From assembly GCA_964020085.1 (NCBI GenBank), contig OZ026604.1, positions 30,832,618-30,896,617 of the forward strand: a stretch of DNA of 64,000 bases, in the 5' to 3' direction. Positions 12,296 to 24,900 of the stretch are shown here, one piece after another (the stretch's first letter is position 1; each line of letters begins with the position of its first letter). The stretch is from Micromussa lordhowensis. Taxonomy: Eukaryota; Cnidaria; Anthozoa; Scleractinia; Lobophylliidae. A program made the translations under genes and the position numbers. The notes under the pieces are model-generated. The model saw nothing but the letters and a program-made list of their open reading frames with translations, did no database searches and was not told where the DNA came from.

Positions 12296-15200
12296 TAGCA
12301 GAACATTTTGCTGCAAACCGCGCCTCTTGAAGTGCCCGTGAAGCCGAGCTATGTCAAATTTGCAAAGGGGACCCCCAGCGCGCGTTTTCTGAAATTCTGC
12401 AAAGTTGGGACCAGGGCAAACTACTGCAAACAAGGCAAAAAAAACACTCTGGCGCCAATGCCATCATGTCCTAACTAAAATTTCCTTAAAGTGCCAACCT
12501 AGCAGAACATTTTGCTGCAAACCGCGCCTCTTAAAGTGCCCGTGAAGCCGAGCTATGTCAAATTTGCCAAGGGGACCCCCAGCGCGCGTTTTCTGAAATT
12601 CTGCAAAGTTGGGACCAGGGCAAACTACTGCAAAAAGAAGGCCATAAAAATCACCCTGGCGCCAATGCCATCATGTCCTAACTTCCATTTCCCTAATGTG
12701 CCAACCTAGCAGAACATTTTGCTCCAAACCGCGCCTCTTAAAGAGCCCGTGAAGCCGAGCTATGTCAAATTTGCCAAGGGGAACCCCAGGGCACGTTTTC
12801 TGAAATTCTGCAAAGTTGGGACCAGGGCAAACTACTGCAAAAAGAAGGCCAGAAAAAACACCCTGGCGCCAATGCCATCATGTCCTAACTATAATTTCCT
12901 TGAAGTGCTATCCTAGCAGAACATTTTGCTGCAATCCGCGCCTCTTAAAGTGCCTGTGAAGCCGAGCTATGTTAAATTTGCCAAGGGGACCCCCAGCGCG
13001 CGTTTTCTGAAATTCTGCAAAGTTGGGACCAGGGCAAACTACTGCAAAAAGAAGGCCAGAAAAAACACCCCGGCGCCAACCCCATCGTGTCCTAACTAAA
13101 ATTTCCTTGAAGTGCCAACCTAGCACAACATTTTGCTGCAAACCGCGCCTCTTAAAGTGCTTGTGAAGCCGAGCTATGTCAAATTTGCCAAGGGGACCCC
13201 CAGCGCGCGTTTTCTGAAATTCTGCAAAGTTGGGACCAGGGCAAACTACTGCAAAAAGAAGGCCAAAAAAAGCACCCTGGCGCCAATGCCATCATGTCCT
13301 AACTAATATTTCCTTCAAGTGCCAACCTAGCAGAACATTTTGCTGCAAACCGCGCCTCTTAAAGTGCCCGTGAAGCCGAGCTATGTGAAATTTGCCAAGG
13401 GGACCCCCAGCGCGCGTTTTCTGAAATTCTGCAAAGTTGGGACCAGGGCAAACTACTGCAAAAAAAAGGCCAGAAAAAACACCCTGGCGCCAATGCCATC
13501 ATGTCCTAACTAAGACTTCCTTAAAGTGCCAACCTAGCAGAACATTTTGCTGGAAACCGCGCCTCTTAAAGTGCCCGTGAAGCCGAGCTATGTCAAATTT
13601 GCCAAGGGGACCCCCAGCGCGCGTTTTCTGAAATTCTGCAAAGTTGGGACCAGGGCAAACTACTGCAAAAAGAAGGCAAGAACAAACACCCTGGCGCCAA
13701 TGCCATCATGTCCTAACTAGTACTTCCTTGAAGTGCCAACCTAGCAGAACATTTTGCTGCAAACCGCGCCTCTTAAAGTGCCCGTGAAGCCGAGCTATGT
13801 GAAATTTGCCAAGGGGACCCCCAGCGCGCGTTTTCTGAAATTCTGCAAAGTTGGGACCAGGGCAAACTACTGCAAAAAAAAGGCCAGAAAAAACACCCTG
13901 GCGCCAATGCCATCATGTCCTAACTAAAATTTCCTTAAAGTGCCAACCTAGCAGAACATTTTGCTGGAAACCGCGCCTCTTAAAGTGCCCGTGAAGCCGA
14001 GCTATGTCAAATTTGCCAAGGGGACCCCCAGCGCGCGTTTTCTGAAATTCTGCAAAGTTGGGACCAGGGCAAACTACTGCAAAAAGAAGGCAAGAACAAA
14101 CACCCTGGCGCCAATGCCATCATGTCCTAACTAGTACTTCCTTGAAGTGCCAACCTAGCAGAACATTTTGCTGCAAACCGCGCCTCTTAAAGTGCCCGTG
14201 AAGCCGAGCTATGTCAAATTTGCCAAGGGGACCCCCAGCGCGCGTTTTCTGAAATTCTGCAAAGTTGGAACCAGGGCAAACTACTGCAAAAAGAAGGCCC
14301 GAAAAAACACCCTGGCGTTAATGCCATCATGTCCTAACTAGCATTTTCTTGAAGTGCCAACCTAGCAAAACATTTTGCTGCAAACTGCGCCTCTTAAAAT
14401 GCCCGTGAAGCCGAGCTATGTCAAATTTGCCAAGGGGACCCTTAGCGCGCGTTTTCTGAAATTCTGCAAAGTTGGGACCAGGGCAAACTACTGCAAAAAG
14501 AAGGCCAGAAAAAACACCCTGGCGCCAATGCCATCATGTCCTAACTAAAATTTCCTTAAAGTGCCAACCTAGCAGAACATTTTGCTGCAAACCGCGCCTC
14601 TTGAAGTGCCCGTGAAGCCGAGCTATGTCAAATTTGCCAAGGGGAACCCCAGGGCACGTTTTCTGAAATTCTGCAAAGTTGGGACCAGGGCAAACTACTG
14701 CAAAAAGAAGGCCAGAAAAAACACCCTGGCGCCAATGCCATCATGTCCTAACTATAATTTCCTTGAAGTGCTATCCTAGCAGAACATTTTGCTGCAATCC
14801 GCGCCTCTTAAAGTGCCTGTGAAGCCGAGCTATGTTAAATTTGCCAAGGGGACCCCCAGCGCGCGTTTTCTGAAATTCTGCAAAGTTGGGACCAGGGCAA
14901 ACTACTGCAAAAAGAAGGCCAGAAAAAACACCCCGGCGCCAACCCCATCATGTCCTAACTAAAATTTCCTTGAAGTGCCAACCTAGCACAACATTTTGCT
15001 GCAAACCGCGCCTCTTAAAGTGCTTGTGAAGCCGAGCTATGTCAAATTTGCCAAGGGGACCCCCAGCGCGCGTTTTCTGAAATTCTGCAAAGTTGGGACC
15101 AGGGCAAACTACTGCAAAAAGAAGGCCAAAAAAAGCACCCTGGCGCCAATGCCATCATGTCCTAACTAATATTTCCTTCAAGTGCCAACCTAGCAGAACA

Positions 15201-17866
15201 TTTTGCTGCAAACCGCGCCTCTTAAAGTGCCCGTGAAGCCGAGCTATGTCAAATTTGCCAAGGGGACCCCCAGCGCGCGTTTTCTGAAATTCTGCAAAGT
15301 TGGGACCAGGGCAAACTACTGCAAAAAAAAGGCCAGAAAAAACACCCTGGCGCCAATGCCATCATGTCCTAACTAAAATTTCCTTAAAGTGCCAACCTAG
15401 CAGAACATTTTGCTGGAAACCGCGCCTCTTAAAGTGCCCGTGAAGCCGAGCTATGTCAAATTTGCCAAGGGGACCCCCAGCGCGCGTTTTCTGAAATTCT
15501 GCAAAGTTGGGACCAGGGCAAACTACTGCAAAAAGAAGGCAAGAACAAACACCCTGGCGCCAATGCCATCATGTCCTAACTAGTACTTCCTTGAAGTGCC
15601 AACCTAGCAGAACATTTTGCTGCAAACCGCGCCTCTTAAAGTGCCCGTGAAGCCGAGCTATGTCAAATTTGCCAAGGGGACCCCCAGCGCGCGTTTTCTG
15701 AAATTCTGCAAAGTTGGAACCAGGGCAAACTACTGCAAAAAGAAGGCCCGAAAAAACACCCTGGCGTTAATGCCATCATGTCTTAACTAGCATTTTCTTG
15801 AAGTGCCAACCTAGCAAAACATTTTGCTGCAAACTGCGCCTCTTAAAATGCCCGTGAAGCCGAGCTATGTCAAATTTGCCAAGGGGACCCCCAGCGCGCG
15901 TTTTCTGAAATTCTGCAAAGTTGGGACCAGGGCAAACTACTGCAAAAAGAAGGCCAGAAAAAACACCCTGGCGCCAATGCCATCATGTCCTAACTAAAAT
16001 TTCCTTAAAGTGCCAACCTAGCAGAACATTTTGCTGCAAACCGCGCCTCTTGAAGTGCCCGTGAAGCCGAGCTATGTCAAATTTGCAAAGAGGACCCCCA
16101 GCGCGCGTTTTCTGAAATTCTGCAAAGTTGGGACCAGGGCAAACTACTGCAAACAAGGCAAAAAAAACACTCTGGCGCCAATGCCATCATGTCCTAACTA
16201 AAATTTCCTTAAAGTGCCAACCTAGCAGAACATTTTGCTGCAAACCGCGCCTCTTAAAGTGCCCGTGAAGCCGAGCTATGTCAAATTTGCCAAGGGGACC
16301 CCCAGCGCGCGTTTTCTGAAATTCTGCAAAGTTGGGACCAGGGCAAACTACTGCAAAAAGAAGGCCATAAAAATCACCCTGGCGCCAATGCCATCATGTC
16401 CTAACTTCCATTTCCCTAATGTGCCAACCTAGCAGAACATTTTGCTGCAAACCGCGCCTCTTAAAGAGCCCGTGAAGCCGAGCTATGTCAAATTTGCCAA
16501 GGGGAACCCCAGGGCACGTTTTCTGAAATTCTGCAAAGTTGGGACCAGGGCAAACTACTGCAAAAAGAAGGCCAGAAAAAACACCCTGGCGCCAATGCCA
16601 TCATGTCCTAACTATAATTTCCTTGAAGTGCTATCCTAGCAGAACATTTTGCTGCAATCCGCGCCTCTTAAAGTGCCTGTGAAGCCGAGCTATGTTAAAT
16701 TTGCCAAGGGGACCCCCAGCGCGCGTTTTCTGAAATTCTGCAAAGTTGGGACCAGGGCAAACTACTGCAAAAAGAAGGCCAGAAAAAACACCCTGGCGCC
16801 AACCCCATCATGTCCTAACTAAAATTTCCTTGAAGTGCCAACCTAGCACAACATTTTGCTGCAAACCGCGCCTCTTAAAGTGCTTGTGAAGCCGAGCTAT
16901 GTCAAATTTGCCAAGGGGACCCCCAGCGCGCGTTTTCTGAAATTCTGCAAAGTTGGGACCAGGGCAAACTACTGCAAAAAGAAGGCCAAAAAAAGCACCC
17001 TGGCGCCAATGCCATCATGTCCTAACTAATATTTCCTTCAAGTGCCAACCTAGCAGAACATTTTGCTGCAAACCGCGCCTCTTAAAGTGCCCGTGAAGCC
17101 GAGCTATGTCAAATTTGCCAAGGGGACCCCCAGCGCTCGTTTTCTGAAATTCTGCAAAGTTGGGACCAGGGCAAACTACTGCAAAAAAAAGGCCAGAAAA
17201 AACACCCTGGCGCCAATGCCATCATGTCCTAACTAAAATTTCCTTAAAGTGCCAACCTAGCAGAACATTTTGCTGGAAACCGCGCCTCTTAAAGTGCCCG
17301 TGAAGCCGAGCTATGTCAAATTTGCCAAGGGGACCCCCAGCGCGCGTTTTCTGAAATTCTGCAAAGTTGGGACCAGGGCAAACTACTGCAAAAAGAAGGC
17401 AAGAACAAACACCCTGGCGCCAATGCCATCATGTCCTAACTAGTACTTCCTTGAAGTGCCAACCTAGCAGAACATTTTGCTGCAAACCGCGCCTCTTAAA
17501 GTGCCCGTGAAGCCGAGCTATGTCAAATTTGCCAAGGGGACCCCCAGCGCGCGTTTTCTGAAATTCTGCAAAGTTGGAACCAGGGCAAACTACTGCAAAA
17601 AGAAGGCCCGAAAAAACACCCTGGCGTTAATGCCATCATGTCCTAACTAGCATTTTCTTGAAGTGCCAACCTAGCAAAACATTTTGCTGCAAACTGCGCC
17701 TCTTAAAATGCCCGTGAAGCCGAGCTATGTCAAATTTGCCAAGGGGACCCCCAGCGCGCGTTTTCTGAAATTCTGCAAAGTTGGGACCAGGGCAAACTAC
17801 TGCAAAAAGAAGGCCAGAAAAAACACCCTGGCGCCAATGCCATCATGTCCTAACTAAAATTTCCTT
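12296..17866 (+). repeat. 9-monomer higher-order repeat, three copies
   Basis: Marked by a monomer with GGGGAACCCCAGGGCACG and GTGCTATCCTAG at 12719, 14582 and 16442 (spacings 1863 and 1860). Following monomers in each copy: GTGCCTGTGAAG with TATGTTAAATTTG; AGCACAACATTTTG with GTGCTTGTGAAG; an A-run extended copy; GCTGGAAACC with GGCAAGAACAAACACC; GTTGGAACC with GGCGTTAATGCC; and AAATGCCCGTG. The first copy contains an extra pair of monomers (13340-13753 repeated at 13754-14167). The pair before the marker (12305-12718) recurs only at 16028-16441 and is absent before 14582. Each cycle has therefore gained or lost monomers separately. Confidence 0.9.
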
Positions 17867-18622
17867 AAAGCGCCAACCTAGCAGAACATTTTGCTGCAAA
17901 CCGCGCCTCTTAAAGTGCCCGTGAAGCCGAGCTATGTCAAATTTGCCAAGGGGACCCCCAGCGCGCGTTTTCTGAAATTCTGCAAAGTTGGGACCAGGGC
18001 AAACTACTGCAAAAAGAAGGCCAGAAAAAACACCCTGGCGCCAATGCCATCATGTCCTAACTAAAATTTCCTTAAAGCGCCAACCTAGCAGAACATTTTG
18101 CTGCAAACCGCGCCTCTTAAAGTGCCCGTGAAGCCGAGCTATGTCAAATTTGCCAAGGGGACCCCCAGCGCGCGTTTTCTGAAATTCTGCAAAGTTGGAA
18201 CCAGGGCAAACTACTGCAAAAAGAAGGCCCGAAAAAACACCCTGGCGTTAATGCCATCATGTCCTAACTAGCATTTTCTTAAAGTGCCAACCTAGCAAAA
18301 CATTTTGCTGCAAACTGCGCCTCTTAAAATGCCCGTGAAGCCGAGCTATGTCAAATTTGCGAAGGGGACCCCCAGCGCGCGTTTTCTGAAATTCTGCAAA
18401 GTTGGGACCAGGGCAAACTACTGCAAAAAGAAGGCCAGAAAAAACACCCTGGCGCCAATGCCATCATGTCCTAACTAAAATTTCCTTAAAGCGCCAACCT
18501 AGCAGAACATTTTGCTGCAAACCGCGCCTCTTAAAGTGCCCGTGAAGCCGAGCTATGTCAAATTTGCCAAGGGGACCCCCAGGGCGCGTTTTCTGAAATT
18601 CTGCAAAGTTGGGACCAGGGCA
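17867..18622 (+). repeat. Satellite junction between the 9-mer and block A
   Basis: Nearly consensus monomers with the rare AAAGCGCCAACC variant alternate with the GTTGGAACC/GGCGTTAATG and AAATGCCC pair typical of the 9-monomer block (18097-18500). The stretch mixes types from both neighbours, as expected at an exchange junction. It holds nothing but satellite. Confidence 0.75.
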
Positions 18623-21377
18623 AACTACTGCAAAAAGAAGGCCAGAAAAAACACCCTGGCGCCAATGCCATCATGTCCTAACTAAAATTTCCTTAAAGCG
18701 CCAACCTAGCAGAACATTTTGCTGCAAACCGCGCCTCTTAAAGTGCCGGTGAAGCCGAGCTATGTCAAATTTGCCAAGGGGACCCCCAGCGCGCGTTTTC
18801 TGAAATTCTGCAAAGTTGGGACCAGGGCAAACTACTGCAAAAAGAAGGCCAAAAAAAACACCCTGGCGCCAATGCCATCATGTCCTAACTTGAATTTCCT
18901 TGAAGTGCCAACCTAGCAGAACATTTTGCTGCAAACCGCGCCTCTTAAAATGCCCGTGAAGCCGAGCTATGTCAAATTTGCCAAGGGGACCCCCAGCGCG
19001 CGTTTTCTGAAATTCTGCAAAGTTGGGACCAGGGCAAACTACTGCAAAAAGAAGGCCAAAAAAAACACCGTGGCGCCAATGCCATCATGTCTTAACTACA
19101 ATTTCCTTAAAGTGCCAACCTAGCAGAACATTTTGCTGCAAACCGCGCCTCTTAAAGTGCCCGTGAAGTCGAGCTATGTCAAATTTACCAAGGGGACCCC
19201 CAGCGCGCGTTTTCTGAAATTCTGCAAAGTTGGGACCAGGGCAAACTACTGCAAAAAGAAGACCAAAAAAAACACCCTGGCGCCAATGCCATCATGTCCT
19301 AACTAGAATTTCCTTAAAGTGCCAACCTAGCAGAACATTTTGCTGCAAACCGCGCCTCTTAAAATGCCCGTGAAGCCGAGCTATGTCAAATTTGCCAAGG
19401 GGACCCCCAGCGCGCGTTTTCTGAAATTCTGCAAAGTTGGGACCAGGGCAAACTACTGCAAAAAGAAGGCCAAAAAAAACACCGTGGCGCCAATGCCATC
19501 ATGTCTTAACTACAATTTCCTTAAAGTGCCAACCTAGCAGAACATTTTGCTGCAAACCACGCCTCTTAAAGTGCCCGTGAAGTCGAGCTATGTCAAATTT
19601 ACCAAGGGGACCCCCAGCGCGCGTTTTCTGAAATTCTGCAAAGTTGGGACCAGGGCAAACTACTGCAAAAAGAAGGCCAGAAAAAACACCCTGGCACCAA
19701 TGCCATCATGCTCTAACGAACATTTCCTTGAAGTGCCAACCTAGCAGAACATTTTGCTGCAAACCGCGCCTCTTAAAGTGCCCGTGAACCCGAGCTATGT
19801 CAAATTTGCCAAGGGGACCCCTAGCCGCGTTTTCTGAAATTCTGCAAAGTTGGGACTAGGGCAAACTACTGCAAAAAGAAGGCCAGAAAAAACACCTTGG
19901 CACCAATGCCATCATGTCCTAACTAGAATTTCCTTGAAGTGCCAACCTAGCAAAACATTTTGCTGCAAACCGCGCCTCTTAAAGTGCCCGTGAAGCCGAG
20001 CTATGTCAAATTTGCCAAGGGGACCCCCAGCGCGCGTTTTCTGAAATTCTGCAAAGTTGGGACCAGGGCAAACTACTGCAAAAAGAAGGCCCGAAAAAAC
20101 ACCCTGGCGCGAATGCCATCATGTCCTAACTAGGATTTCCTTAAAGTGCCAACCTAGCAGAACATTTTGCTGCAAACCGCGCCTCTTAAAGTGCCCGTGA
20201 AGCCGAGCTATGTCAAATTTGCCAAGGGGACCCCCAGCGCGCGTTTTCTGAAATTCTGCAAAGTTGGGACCAGGGCAAACTACTGCAAAAAGAAGGCCAG
20301 AAAAAACACCCTGGCGCCAATGCCATCATGTCCTAACTACAATTTCCTTAAAGTGCCAACCTAGCAGAACATTTTGCTGCAAACTGCGGGCCTCTTAAAG
20401 TGCCCGTGAAGCCGAGGTATGTCAAATTTGCCAAGAGGACCCCCAGCGCGCGTTTTCTGAAATTCTGCAAAGTTGGGACCAGGGCAAACTACTGCAAAAA
20501 GAAGGCCAGAAAAAACACCCTGGCGCCAATGCCATCTTGTCCTAACTAGGATTTCCTTAAAGTGCCAACCTAGCAAAACATTTTGCTGCAAACCGCGCCT
20601 CTTAAAGTGCCCGTGAAGCCGAGCTATGTGAAATTTGCCAAGAGGAACCCCAGCGCGCGTTTTCTGAAATTCTGCAAAGTTGGGACCAGGGCAAACTACT
20701 GCAAAAAGAAGGCCAGAAAAAACACCCTGGCGCCAATGCCATCATGTCCTAACTAGCATTTCCTTGAAGTGCCAACCTAGCACAACATTTTGCTGCAAAC
20801 CGCGCCTCTTAAAGTGCCCGTGAAGCCGAGCTATGTCAAATTTGCCAAGGGGACCCCCAGCGCGCGTTTTCTGAAATTCTGCAAAGTTTGGACCAGGGCA
20901 AACTACTGCAAAAAGAAGGCCAGAAAAAACACCCTGGCGCCAATGCCATCATGTCCTATTTAAATTTTCCTTGAAGTGCCAACCTAGCAGAACATTTTGC
21001 TGCAAACCGCGCCTCTTAAAGTGCCCGTGAAGCCGAGCTATGTCAAATTTGCCAAGGGGACCCCCAGCGCGCGTTTTCTGAAATTCTGCAAAGTTGGGAC
21101 CAGGGCAAACTACTGCAAAAAGAAGGCCAGAAAAAGCACCCTGGCGCCAACGTTATCATGTCTTAACTAGGATTTCCTTAAAGTGCCAACCCAGCAGAAC
21201 ATTTTGCTGCAAACCGCGCCTCTTAAAGTGCCCGTGAAGCCGAGCTATGTCAAATTTGCCAAGGAAACCCCCAGCGCGCGTTTTCTGAAATTCTGCAAAG
21301 TTGGGACCAGGGCAAACTACTGCAAAAAGAAGGCCAGAAAAAACACCCTGGCGCCAATACCATCATCTCCTAACTAG
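18623..21377 (+). repeat. Higher-order block A, copy 3 (diverged)
   Basis: Follows the monomer order of 1-2271 at an offset of 18622, then the order of 10651-11250. It has private changes: GTGCCGGTGAAG at about 18741, an intact GGCAAACTACTGC where copies 1 and 2 have GGAAGACTAC, AACCACGCC at 19554, and GCGGGCC at 20386 in place of GCGCGCC. It is thus more distant from copies 1 and 2 than they are from each other. One extra monomer lies at about 20590-20790. Confidence 0.85.
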
Positions 21378-21927
21378 AATTTCCTTAAAGTGCCCACCTA
21401 GCACAACATTTTGCTGCAAACCGCGCCTCTTAAAGTGCCCGTGAAGCCGAGCTATGTCAAATTTGCCAAGTGGACCCCCAGCGCGCGTTTTCTGAAATTC
21501 TGCAAAGTTGGGACCAGGGCAAACTACTGCAAAAATAAGGTCAGAAAAAACACCCCGGCGCTAATGCCATTATGTCCTAACTAGAATTTCCTTAAAGTGT
21601 AAACCTAGCAGAACATTTTGCTGCAAACCGCGCCTCTTAAAGTGCCCGTGAAGCCGAGCTATGTCAAATTTGCCAAGGGGACCCCCAGCGCGCGTTTTCT
21701 GAAATTCTGCAAAGTTGGGACCAGGGCAAACTACTGCAAAAAGAAGGCCAGAAAAAACACCCTGGCGCCAATGCCATCATGTCCTAACTACAAATTCCTT
21801 AAAGTGCCAACCTAGCAGAACATTTGGCTGCAAACCGCGCCTCTTAAAGTGCCCGTGAAGCCGAGCTATGTCAAATTTGCCAAGGGGACCCCCAGCGCGC
21901 GTTTTCTGAAATTCTGCAAAGTTGGCA
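21378..21927 (+). repeat. Satellite junction, ordinary monomers
   Basis: About two and a half monomers with isolated variants (GTGCCCACC, AAGTGGACC, AAGTGTAAACC, ACATTTGGCTG) that link block A copy 3 to the 5.5-kb tandem unit. I see no feature other than satellite. Confidence 0.8.
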
Positions 21928-24900
21928 CCAAGGCAAACTACTGCAAAAAGAAGGCCAGAAAAAACACCCCGGCGCTAATGCCATCATGTCCTAACTAAGA
22001 TTTTTTTAAAGTGCCAACCAGGCAGATTATTTTGCTGCAAACTGCGCCTCTTAAAGTGCCCGTGAAGCCTAGCTATGTCAAATTTGCCAAGGGGACTCCC
22101 AGCGCGCGTTTTCTGAAATTCTGCAAAGTTGGGACCAGGGCAAACTACTGCAAAAAGAAGGCCAGAAAAAACACCCTGGCGCCAATGTCATCATGTTCTA
22201 ACTTAAATTTCCTTCAAGTGCCAACCCAGCAAAACATTTTGCTGCAAACCGCGCCTCTTAAAGTGCCCGTGAAGCCGAGCTATGTCAAATTTGCCAAGGG
22301 GACCCCCAGCGCGCGTTTTCCGAAATTCTGCAAAGTTGGGACCAAGGCAAACTACTGCAAAAAGAAGGCCAGAAAAAACACCCTGGCGCCAATGCCATCA
22401 TGTCCTAACTAGGATTTCCTTCAAGTGCCAACCTAGCAGAACATTTCGCTGCAAACCGCGCCTCTTAAAGTGCCCGTGAAGCCGAGCTATGTCAAATTTG
22501 CCAAGGGGACCCCCAGCGCGCGTTTTCTGAAATTCTGCAAAGTTGGGACCAGGGCAAACTACTGCAAAAAGAAGGCCAGAAAAAACACCCCGGCGCTAAT
22601 GCCATCATGTCCTAACTAGGATTTCCTTGAAGTGCCAACCTAGCAGAACATTTTGCTGCAAACCGCGCGCCTCTTAAAGTGCCCGTGAAGCCGAGGTATG
22701 TCAAATTTGCCAAGGGGACCCCCAGCGCGCGTTTTCTGAAATTCTGCAAAGTTGGGACCAGGGCAAAGTACTGCAAAAAGAAGGATAGCGAAAACACCCT
22801 GGCGCCAATGCCATCATGTCCTAACTAAGACTTCCTTCAAGTGCCAACCTAGCAGAACATTTTGCTCCAAATCGCGCCTCTTAAAGTGCCCGTGAAGCCG
22901 AGCTATGTCAAATTTGCCAAGGGGACCCATTAGCCCGCGTTTTCTGAAATTCTGCAAACTTGGGACCAGGGCAAACTACTGCAAAAAGAAGGCCAGAAAA
23001 AACACCCTGGCGCCAATCCCATCTTGTCCTAACGACGATTTCCTTAAAGTGCCAACCTAGCAGAACATTTTGCTGCAAACCGCGCCTCTTAAAGTGCCCG
23101 TGAAGCCGAGCTATGTGAAATTTGCCAAGAGGACCCCCAGCGCGCGTTTTCTGAAATTCTGCAAAGTTGGGACCAGGGCAAACTACTGCAAAAAGAAGGC
23201 CAGAAAAAACACCCCGGCGCCAACGCCATGATGTCCTAACTAGAATTTCCTTAAAGTGCCAACCTAGCAGAACATTTTGCTGCAAACCGCGCCTCTTAAA
23301 GTGCCCGTGAAGCCGAGCTATGTCAAATTTGTTAAGGGGACCCCCAGCGCGCGTTTTCTGAAATTCTGCAAAGTTGGGACCAGGGCAAACTACTGCAAAA
23401 AGAAGGCCAGAAAAAACACCCTGGCGCCAATGTCATCATGTCATAACTAAGATTTCCTAGAAGTGCCAACCTAGTAAAACATTTTGCTGCAAACCGCGCC
23501 TCTTAAAGTGCCCGTGAAGCCGAGCTATGTCAAATTTGCCAAGGGGACCCCCAGCGCGCGTTTTCTGAAATTCTGCAAAGTTGGGACCAGGGCAAACTAC
23601 TGCAAAAAGAAGGCCAGAAAAAAAACACCCTGGCGCCAATGCCATCATGTTCTAACCACAATTTCCTTGAAGTGCCAACCTAGCAGAACATTTTGCTGCA
23701 AACTGCGCCTCTTAAAGTGCCCGTGAAGCCGAGCTATGTCAAATATGCCAAGCGGACCCCCAGCGCGCGTTTTCTGAAATTCTGCAAAGTTGGGACCAGG
23801 GCAAACTACTGCAAAAAGAAGGCCAAAAAAAACACCCTGGCGCCAATGCCATCATGTCCTATGTAAAGTTTCCTTAAAGTGCCAACCTAGCAGAACATTT
23901 TGCTGCAAACCGCGCCTCTTAAAGTGCCCGTGAAGCGAAGCTATGTCAAATTTGCCAAGGGGACCCCCAGCGCGCGTTTTCTGAAATTCTGCAAAGTTGG
24001 GACCAGGGCAAACTACTGCAAAAGAAAGGCCAGAAAAAACACCCCGGCGCCAATGCCATCATGTCCTAACAAAACTTTTCTTAAAGAGCCAACCTAGCAG
24101 AACATTTTGCTGCAAACCGCGCCTCTTAAAGTGCCCGTGAAGCCGAGCTATGTCAAATTTGCCAAGGGGACCCCCAGCGCGCGTTTTCTGAAATTCTGCA
24201 AAGTTGGGACCAGGGCAAACTACTGCAAAAAGAAGGCCAGAAAAATCACCCTGGCGCCAATGCCATCATGTCCTAACTAGCATTTCCTTAAAGTGCCAAC
24301 CTAGCAGAACATTTTGGTGCAAACCGCGCCTCTTAAAGTGCCCGTGAAGCCGAGCTATGTCAAATTTGCCAAGGGGACCCCCAGGGCGCGTTTTCTGAAA
24401 TTCTGCAAAGTTGGGACCAGGGCAAACTACTGCAAAAAGAAGGCCAGAAAAAACACCCTGGCACCAATGCCATCATGTCCTAACTACGATTTCCTTAAAG
24501 TGCCAACCTAGCAGAACATTTTGCTGCAAACCACGCCTCTTAAAGTGCCTCTGAAGCCGAGCTATGTCAAATTTGCCAAGGGGACCCCCAGCGCGCGTTT
24601 TTTGAAATTCTGCAAAGTTGGGACCAGGGAAAACTACTGCAAAAAGAAGGCCAGAAAAAACACCCCGGCGCCAACACCAGCATGTCCTAACTAACATTTC
24701 CTTGAAGTGCCAACCTAGCAGAACATTTTGCTGCAAACCGCGTCTCTTAAAGTGCCCGTGAAGCCGAGCTATGTCAAATTTGCCAAGGGGACCCTCAGCG
24801 CGCGTTTTCTGAAATTCTGCAAAGTTGGGACCAGGGCAAACTACTGCAAAAAGAAGTCCAGAAAAAACACCCTGCCGCCAATGCTATCATGTCCTAACTA

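Noticed and set aside
22908..23285. Longer minus-strand frame of 125 codons
   Set aside because: It spans two monomers because a CTAAC-type stop is altered to CTAACGAC at 23029-23036. It recurs at 28710-29087 only because the macro-repeat is duplicated.
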